Shown: positions 58,696-64,000 of the stretch, in pieces
How the letters are laid out: each line of letters starts with the position of its first letter
How positions within the stretch are numbered: the stretch's first letter is position 1
DNA from: Symmachiella macrocystis
GTDB taxonomy: Bacteria > Planctomycetota > Planctomycetia > Planctomycetales > Planctomycetaceae
Assembly (NCBI RefSeq): GCF_007860075.1
Contig: NZ_SJPP01000001.1
Span: 2,025,980 to 2,089,979, forward strand
Length of the DNA stretch: 64,000 bases
Direction: 5' to 3'
Made by a program: the position numbers and the translations under genes
The notes under the pieces: generated by a model
Database searches by the model: none
What the model was told of the DNA's origin: nothing
Seen by the model: only the letters and a program-made list of their open reading frames with translations

Positions 58696-60255
58696 TTAGT
58701 GTGAATCCGCTGTCACACCTTTCCAGTCGTCGGTACGAAACGGTGTGAGCGGCAGGCCTTCGACGTTTTGCACGTTGCATACGGGGTTGTCGGCCCAAGC
58801 GTAGCGAACCGCCACGGGGGCTTCGATTTGATCGCTGGTCACCTCGATTTGGTTTTTGCCGATGATCTTGGCGGTCGCCGGTACAAACTTTTGGTCTTCT
58901 CCAGCAATCGTGAAGCCGATCAGTTGCGGCACGTCAAAGGTATCCAACCCGCCGCCCACGTGGTCGAACGTGAGCACGCTTTTATTGCCGTCGGTCTCCA
59001 TCGATTTATAAATGGGGCTGCGATAGACGATATCCATGCCGTAATCGTGGGCCAGTGCCCAGCGGGCGAGACGTTTGGCGACGTCTTGTTTGTTTTTGGG
59101 GTGGATGTCACTCGACTCACCCAGATTGAGGATTACCGCTTCACCTGTGTTGGGTAATTTGGACATCGTCATGGTTTGGGCTTCACGCAGTTCGGCCCAG
59201 GCCGAATCGGCCGGTCCGGGAACTTCGTTGCGGAAGTCGGCCAATTGCACGAAGTAAAACGGGAAATCGCCTTGGCCCCATTCGTCGCGCCAGTTTTGAA
59301 TCATGAGCGGAAACAAGTTGCGGTATTGATAGGCACGGCCGGCATTGGATTCACCCTGGTACCAAATCGCGCCGCGAATACCGTAACCGATCACCGGCTT
59401 AAGCACGCCGTTGTACAGGTTGCCTGGGCGATGTTGATTGGTCAGCGGATTGCGCGGGGCACGCGGTTGATTGCCAACTTTTTCACCCGCCTCTTTCTTG
59501 GTTTTCCAAGCGGCCAATTTTTCCTTGTAGTTGGCCACAGCTTTGTCGTGGTCGTAAGTCGATTCGGTTTTTTCCCAACGCTCCATCAGCGGGCCATACT
59601 GGGCATCAGCTTCAAGAAGATCCCGGCGCACCCAAGCTTCGGCGGAGGAGCCACCCCAAGAGTTGTCGATCAGCCCGATCGGTACATCCAAGGTCTGGTA
59701 CAATTGGCGGCCGAAGAAATAGCCAACGGCGGAAAACGAGGGAACCGTTTCAGGCGAACAAAGTTCCCATTTACCTTTGAAATCGTCCTGTGGTTCCTGC
59801 GTGCCGACTTGGGGAACGGTGATTAGCCGAATGTTGGGATACTTCGCCGAGGCGATTTCTAGGTCGCTATCATTCGACCGTGATACGTCCCACTGCATGT
59901 TCGATTGGCCGGAGCAAACCCAGACCTCGCCGATAAGCACGTCGCTGAGCGTCAGGGCATTGTTTCCCTGAATCTCCAACTTGTGCGGGCCGCCGGCGCT
60001 CAATTTGCCGAGCAGGACCTTCCACCGGCCCTCCGCATCGGCGGTGACCGTGCGAACGTCTCCGCCAAGCGTCACCCGCACTTGTTCGCCGGGATCGGCC
60101 CAGCCCCAGATCGGGATCGGCTGCCCTTGTTGCAAAACCATATGGTCGCCGAACAGCGCCGGCATCTTGACGTCTGCGCGCGTCGATTGTGTGGTGGAAA
60201 AAACGGCAAGTAACAAACAACCGGTCAGGAGCAAATTCCGGTGTAGCGCGGGCAT
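58696..60255 (-). CDS. Exported sialate O-acetylesterase (SGNH hydrolase)
   Basis: A 519-residue protein with a signal peptide (residues 1-27, ...TQSTRADV), a short Ig-like N-terminal domain ([20 protein letters not shown]) and a SASA/SGNH catalytic domain: [18 protein letters not shown] with the nucleophile Ser in [17 protein letters not shown] with the G/N oxyanion residues, [15 protein letters not shown], and [15 protein letters not shown] with the Asp-x-x-His dyad. It removes acetyl groups from sialic acids or other sugars. Gene type is very common in Planctomycetota. A terminator follows. Confidence 0.94.
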   Translation of the reverse strand: MPALHRNLLLTGCLLLAVFSTTQSTRADVKMPALFGDHMVLQQGQPIPIWGWADPGEQVRVTLGGDVRTVTADAEGRWKVLLGKLSAGGPHKLEIQGNNALTLSDVLIGEVWVCSGQSNMQWDVSRSNDSDLEIASAKYPNIRLITVPQVGTQEPQDDFKGKWELCSPETVPSFSAVGYFFGRQLYQTLDVPIGLIDNSWGGSSAEAWVRRDLLEADAQYGPLMERWEKTESTYDHDKAVANYKEKLAAWKTKKEAGEKVGNQPRAPRNPLTNQHRPGNLYNGVLKPVIGYGIRGAIWYQGESNAGRAYQYRNLFPLMIQNWRDEWGQGDFPFYFVQLADFRNEVPGPADSAWAELREAQTMTMSKLPNTGEAVILNLGESSDIHPKNKQDVAKRLARWALAHDYGMDIVYRSPIYKSMETDGNKSVLTFDHVGGGLDTFDVPQLIGFTIAGEDQKFVPATAKIIGKNQIEVTSDQIEAPVAVRYAWADNPVCNVQNVEGLPLTPFRTDDWKGVTADSH

Positions 60256-60673
60256 GGGCAGGGTTCCTTGAATCTCAAAGTATAAAAGTCACGATGTCAC
60301 TACCTCACTTCTACTCTGAGGCGCACCCCGGTTCAACCCTATCGGCGGCTCGATACGACGGTCTGTCGATGGACATAGGGAAGGCGCCGCATGTAGAGTG
60401 GGGTGGGGTAGGCGACCGATCGATTGGATGAGCAAGGACAATCGTCACGAAGCCGACGACGGCCGATTCGACATTTACCTTTTTACGCCGAAGGCGTAAC
60501 TCATCGTAGCCTGGAGTCGCAAACGGAGCCCATTCTCCGAGGGTGGCGGGGCGTTGCCGCTTACTCTAGGCTACGAGGACGAACCCTTTCAGGGCACGCG
60601 TTTGATTTCACTCATTGTTGATCGATCGTTTGAACAGATACGGAACCAACAGGCGTTTTTTTACGGTGCGGCC
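60256..60673. other. 420-bp intergenic region with an inverted repeat
   Basis: Divergent intergenic region between the esterase and SDR genes. It holds the inverted repeat at 60505-60575 but no gene. A plus-strand frame open to 60554 extends the SDR frame upstream without start signals and lies over the inverted repeat. Confidence 0.45.
60505..60575. repeat. Imperfect long inverted repeat, REP-like
   Basis: CGTAGCCTGGAGTCGCAAACG (60505-60525) pairs, with some mismatches, with CGTTGCCGCTTACTCTAGGCTACG (60552-60575), giving a hairpin of about 20 base pairs with a 26-base loop. The terminal eight bases CGTAGCCT/AGGCTACG match perfectly. Similar intergenic elements are, in my recollection, repeated in planctomycete genomes. 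Confidence 0.6.
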
Positions 60674-61447
60674 ATGACAGACGGGAAACAGTTCGCGGAT
60701 TTGTCCTCGCTCAGGGCGGTCGTTACCGGTGCGTCGACAGGCATCGGTCGTGCGATTGCTTTGGAGTTGGCGCGCGGAGGAGCGCGAACGATTGTGCATT
60801 GCCGTCAATCACTGGAGGCGGCTACCGCGGTGTGTGAGGAGATTCAATCGACCGGCGGCGAAGCTCATCTGCTTTCCGCTGATGTGGGACAACCCGATTC
60901 CGCACAGAAGCTGATCGACGCGGCTTGGAGTCACTGGGACGGCCTCGACATCTGGATCAACAATGCCGGTGTGGATCTATTGACGGGCGACGGAGCGACG
61001 TTGGACTATGGTGAAAAGCTACAAAAGCTGTTGGATGTCGATGTGCGGTCAGCGGTACTGATTGGCAAAGAGGTCGGTCACCGTATGCAGAAGTCAGGTC
61101 ACGGCGTGATTCTCAATATCGGTTGGGATCAGGCGGATCGAGGCATGGAGGGGGACAGCGGAGAATTGTTTGCAACCGCGAAAAATGCGGTCATGGGGTT
61201 CACCCGCTCGTTAGCGGTGAGTGTCGCACCGCAGGTCCGCGTGAATTGCATTGCGCCGGGGTGGATTCAAACCGCCTGGGGTGATAATGCGAGCGAGACG
61301 TGGCAAGCACGGGTGTTGGCGGAAACGCCGCTGCAGCGCTGGGGCACGCCGGAAGATATTGCCAAACTGGCCCGCTTTTTGGTTTCGCACGATGCCGACT
61401 ACATTACGGGACAAGTCATCTCAGCCAACGGAGGGGCCATTCGATAG
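60674..61447 (+). CDS. Short-chain dehydrogenase/reductase lacking catalytic Ser and Tyr
   Basis: A 257-residue protein with a Rossmann fold: TGASTGIG (residues 18-25) for NAD(P), NNAG (96-99) and a C-terminal RVNCIAPGWIQTAW with DADYITGQVISANGGAIR. The catalytic part is abnormal. The strand ILNIGWDQ has no catalytic Ser and the YxxxK motif reads FATAK (166-170), so Tyr is replaced by Phe. The Lys is kept. It may bind NAD(P)H without normal oxidoreductase chemistry, or act as a partner or regulator. It runs 25 bases ahead of the pterin dehydratase gene and is probably co-transcribed. Pteridine reductases belong to the same fold. Confidence 0.85.
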   Translation: MTDGKQFADLSSLRAVVTGASTGIGRAIALELARGGARTIVHCRQSLEAATAVCEEIQSTGGEAHLLSADVGQPDSAQKLIDAAWSHWDGLDIWINNAGVDLLTGDGATLDYGEKLQKLLDVDVRSAVLIGKEVGHRMQKSGHGVILNIGWDQADRGMEGDSGELFATAKNAVMGFTRSLAVSVAPQVRVNCIAPGWIQTAWGDNASETWQARVLAETPLQRWGTPEDIAKLARFLVSHDADYITGQVISANGGAIR

Positions 61448-61472
61448 GTCCAGAATCTGAAAGGAAAAGACC

Positions 61473-61817
61473 ATGCCCAATTACATTCAATTGTCCGACG
61501 AAGAAATCAAGCAGACGCTGGAATCGATGCCCGAGTGGGAATATCGTGACGGCTGGATTCGCCGGCTCTACAAAACTCCCGGCTGGTCGCACACACTGAT
61601 GCTGGCCAGCACAATCGGCTATCTCGCTGATGCGGCCTATCATCACCCCGATTTAGCGTTGGGGTATGCGCAAGTGATCGTCAAACTGCAGACGCATCGC
61701 GTGAAAGGTATCACGCAATTAGACATTGCTCTGGCGAAACGCATTGACGAGATCGTGTTGTGGCAGCCCGGCGAGGATTCGCCGTTCGACGGGTACCCAA
61801 AAACCTGGGTACATTGA
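61473..61817 (+). CDS. Pterin-4a-carbinolamine dehydratase-like protein
   Basis: A 114-residue protein of the PCD/DCoH family, which dehydrates 4a-hydroxytetrahydropterin and recycles the cofactor for aromatic amino acid hydroxylases. The core motif is present: AYHHPDLALGYAQVIVKLQT, H, and GITQLDIALAKRID, with HHP for catalysis and TH followed by the usual GiT..D. AAAGGA precedes the ATG. It follows the atypical SDR and is followed by the NHL gene, in one direction. Confidence 0.92.
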   Translation: MPNYIQLSDEEIKQTLESMPEWEYRDGWIRRLYKTPGWSHTLMLASTIGYLADAAYHHPDLALGYAQVIVKLQTHRVKGITQLDIALAKRIDEIVLWQPGEDSPFDGYPKTWVH

Positions 61818-61890
61818 CGGTTGGATTTCGACCGCCCCTCAATCTTGATAGACTCATCTTCGTAAACCTTCATCACCAGGAATTGGCCCT

Positions 61891-62943
61891 ATGAACTATC
61901 GATATTCCGTGCTCACCTTGATGTCGGCATTGGCAGCATTGTCCCTGTTCATCGATCAGACGGTGGCACAGAATCCAACGCATGCGGTGGCCCCGACGAT
62001 CACCGAATACGATGTTGATCCCGCATGGCCGCAACGGCCGGAATCCATTAGCGGTGCCGGTTGGGTGTCCGGGTTAGCAGTCGATGACAAGGATCAGGTG
62101 TGGTTCTTTCGCAAAGGCCCTGATCCGGTTCAGGTCTATTCGGCCAGCGGCGAATTCGTCCGTTCTTGGGGCAAGGATCGATTCCTCAATCCACACCAAT
62201 TGCGGATCGGTCCCGATGGGAACATCTGGGTGGCCGATTTTGGTTTGCATGTCGTGCAGAAATTTACTCCCGAAGGAGAACTGCTACAGACGCTCGGCGT
62301 CCGCGGTGAAAAAGGGGATGATGAGCTGCATTTCAATATGCCGACCGATATGGTGATTACGCCAAAAGGGGATATTTTCGTCACCGATGGTTATGGGAAT
62401 CGCCGGATTGTGCATTTCGACAAGGACGGCAAGTTTGTGAAGGCCTGGGGGAGTTACGGTACGGAACCGGGCAAGTTTGTCTTGCCGCACGCGATTCAAC
62501 TCGACTCCCAAGGCTTGTTGTATGTCGCCGATCGCAACAGCGCGCGGATTCAGATCTTTACGCAGGAGGGCGAATTGGTCGATCAATGGTCCAATTTAAT
62601 CATGCCTTGGGGGATTTCGATCAACAAAAAAGATGAAGTCTGGGTCTGCGGATCGTCACCCCACTGGTGGGTCCGGGACGGCAAAGCGCCGGAATACAAG
62701 GACCAATTGTTCATGCGTTTCAACACCGATGGCCGCGTCCAACAAGTCTGGTCGATCCCCCTGGGCGACATCGGCGAGAACAAAGACAAACCGGACGTCT
62801 CGCGGCTGAAGCCGGGCGAAGCGGTCGGTGTGCACTGTATTGCACAGGACTCGCAGGGCAATCTGTATGTGGGCGACATCTACGGCGAACGGGCGCAAAA
62901 ATTCGTTCCGGTGACCCAACGCGCGCCGGCCAAAAGTAAATAG
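61891..62943 (+). CDS. Exported NHL-repeat protein
   Basis: A 350-residue protein with a signal peptide (MNYRYSVLTLMSALAALSLF, cleavage near VAQN) and six NHL-type beta-propeller blades: LRIGPDGNIWVADFGLHVVQ, MVITPKGDIFVTDGYGNRRI, IQLDSQGLLYVADRNSARIQ and HCIAQDSQGNLYVGDIYGER. It resembles peptidyl-alpha-hydroxyglycine amidating lyase-like proteins by its propeller, but the catalytic residues of that enzyme cannot be confirmed by eye. A typical planctomycete exported propeller. AGGAATTGG precedes the ATG. Confidence 0.88.
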   Translation: MNYRYSVLTLMSALAALSLFIDQTVAQNPTHAVAPTITEYDVDPAWPQRPESISGAGWVSGLAVDDKDQVWFFRKGPDPVQVYSASGEFVRSWGKDRFLNPHQLRIGPDGNIWVADFGLHVVQKFTPEGELLQTLGVRGEKGDDELHFNMPTDMVITPKGDIFVTDGYGNRRIVHFDKDGKFVKAWGSYGTEPGKFVLPHAIQLDSQGLLYVADRNSARIQIFTQEGELVDQWSNLIMPWGISINKKDEVWVCGSSPHWWVRDGKAPEYKDQLFMRFNTDGRVQQVWSIPLGDIGENKDKPDVSRLKPGEAVGVHCIAQDSQGNLYVGDIYGERAQKFVPVTQRAPAKSK

Positions 62944-62953
62944 CCGAGCGAAA

Positions 62954-63193
62954 TCAAGTTACACATTTCGGCGGGCGAAGGGCGGTTGCGGATTTGTCGC
63001 ACCGCCGCAGCGCCGTGGTGAGATACCCTTTCATCTCGTCGAGTGTGACCTGTGATAGGTCGATGCGGCGCCGCGCCATATCGTCAACAATGGCATCCAC
63101 GGTCGCTTTTACGGTGGATGTTTGGCAGATCGCCTGCAGTGTATCGATATCGCAGGATGTTTTTTGCGGATTTCTATTAAAGCACGCGGACAT
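62954..63193 (-). CDS. Small protein, 79 residues, unknown
   Basis: A short hydrophilic protein (MSACFNRNPQKTSCDIDTLQ) with Cys residues at both ends and a helical centre (VKATVDAIVDDMARRRIDLS). A G-run (GGGGGG) lies about ten bases before the ATG. No family recognised. It ends just after the NHL gene, tail to tail. Confidence 0.45.
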   Translation of the reverse strand: MSACFNRNPQKTSCDIDTLQAICQTSTVKATVDAIVDDMARRRIDLSQVTLDEMKGYLTTALRRCDKSATALRPPKCVT

Positions 63194-63742
63194 TCTCAGG
63201 TTCCCCCCTGGTCATGATTGCGATTGATTGTTTTTGGCTCGTGAACAGACGTCACGTCATGTCACGCCATTGGCATACGCAAGACAAATGCCAAATGCGG
63301 CTAAAATCCGTTGCTGGGGCAACCCGTCCGCCGCAACCTTGGGTTTGGTATTTGGTTGCATTCCTGCAAATTCCCGCGCTGCGGATCGCGCGACTTCTAT
63401 CTCAGTCCATCTCGAACCGCCAATTCGGCAAGAGTTACAACCCGCATTGGCAAAGTTGCAGCGGTGGCTGACTGAACGACACGAACAAACGCCGGCAGTT
63501 CGCGCGGTACGGGTTGTGACGATAGGGACCGTTCCACCAATGCTGCGGGAACGACGGCCAGCTATACACGCGGGGGTCGGTCGGGGATTTTTGACAGGTC
63601 ATGATACGCAACCTAGGGTTTCACTGCGGTTCATTCTTGCGCATTGTGGACCGTTCTCTTTCGAGATTGATCATGGCGAACGGATTGCCGACTTTTTTGC
63701 AAACTACAGTCAGACTTTTTCGTCACACCAGAGGTTTCAACA
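63194..63742. other. 550-bp region, coding status unclear
   Basis: A 220-residue plus-strand frame (63228-63890) is open here but its translation lacks a ribosome binding site and any protein pattern, and it overlaps the start of a better-supported gene in another frame. I do not call it. The last 20 bases contain AGAGG, the site of the next gene. Confidence 0.4.
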
Positions 63743-64000
63743 GTGGCTGCCGTTATCGATAACGCAATTTCTCCACAAAGTGATGAATCGCAACTCATCG
63801 CCGCCGACTCTACAGTGGCTGTCGCCATCGATACGCGCCCCATTCTCGAAGCAGCGTTGGCAAAACAAAAACTCATTGAACTGCAATTAATTACGCTTGA
63901 GGAATGGGATGCAGCTGCCGAGGCAGCCGGCTCGCCGGAGGACTTGGTCCCCATTCTCGCGCAACTGCAATTGATGGATGCGAGTTGGAATTCCGGGTCC
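63743..64000 (+). CDS. Partial gene at the right edge
   Basis: An 86-codon frame running off the window. It starts at a GTG with AGAGG eight bases upstream, and reads AAVIDNAISPQSDESQLIAA, then DTRPILEAALAKQKLIELQL and ITLEEWDAAAEAAGSPEDL. The lL..eW..A...aG.. pattern resembles the N-terminal segment of planctomycete Ser/Thr protein kinases, which begin with a short helical domain of this type. The kinase domain would lie beyond the edge. Confidence 0.55.
   Translation, partial: MAAVIDNAISPQSDESQLIAADSTVAVAIDTRPILEAALAKQKLIELQLITLEEWDAAAEAAGSPEDLVPILAQLQLMDASWNSGS

Noticed and set aside
63228-63890. 220-residue plus-strand frame near the right edge
   Set aside because: No ribosome binding site, random-looking sequence and overlap with the better-supported partial gene starting at 63743.

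Overview
The window reads as a chromosome segment of a Planctomycetota bacterium. This is inferred from the gene set: a PEP-CTERM protein, a sialate O-acetylesterase, leucine-rich-repeat, NHL and WD40 proteins, a four-CBS protein and an N-terminal piece of what looks like a planctomycete-style protein. No rRNA or marker gene is present to prove it. A complete-looking temperate siphovirus prophage of about 37.3 kb dominates the left side. It is integrated at a tRNA-Lys(CTT) gene and bounded by a 47-bp perfect direct repeat (1825-1871 and 39097-39143).

Host, left (1-1867): an ADP-ribosylglycohydrolase gene and the tRNA. Prophage (1825-39143), nearly all on the minus strand. The left end holds the tyrosine integrase, an Xis-like small protein, a LexA-like winged-helix protein and an accessory zone (5.3-9.9 kb). 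That zone has a ClpP-fold SDH-type protease, a membrane-GAF protein, a 55-residue gene and a cluster of small membrane proteins, three of them related. Reading in the direction of transcription from the right end, the order is: a small HTH protein, a DUF6378-type protein, CsrA, a coiled-coil protein, a zinc-ribbon protein, a RecE/Cas4-like nuclease, a protein with an SSB-like tail, a replication initiator, a helicase loader, and RusA. Then come terminase, gpW-like, portal, protease-scaffold, capsid, connector/tail genes, a gpG/gpGT frameshift pair, tape measure and tail-tip genes. These are followed by a divergent sigma-70-family factor, a holin candidate, PKD, papain-like and thioredoxin-like exported proteins, and fibre/baseplate-type genes. 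A plus-strand PEP-CTERM gene with its own terminator sits as a moron (31.3-32.2 kb) between the replication and packaging genes, next to a duplicated scrap of the neighbouring phage gene.

Host, right (39144-64000): remnants of two further tyrosine recombinases just outside attR point to repeated use of this site. Next are a GNAT acetyltransferase, an unusual EIIA / PK_C-like / diadenylate cyclase fusion, an unknown 403-residue protein, and a WD40 remnant. A heavy-metal RND efflux operon follows (His-rich exported protein, adaptor, pump, His-rich lipoprotein). The rest is an exported esterase, a KaiC-like ATPase, an HpcH/HpaI aldolase, an MFS transporter, a broken lactate/malate dehydrogenase, a CBS protein, an LRR membrane protein, a sialate O-acetylesterase, an SDR with lost catalytic residues beside a pterin carbinolamine dehydratase, and an NHL protein.

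The most noteworthy signals are: six GAAACC repeats on an exact 11-bp period inside attR; the phage sigma factor; the exported papain/thioredoxin/PKD cassette beside the holin; the protease-GAF accessory module; the moron; and the c-di-AMP cyclase fusion. Base and codon statistics could not be computed here, and all family assignments are by eye.
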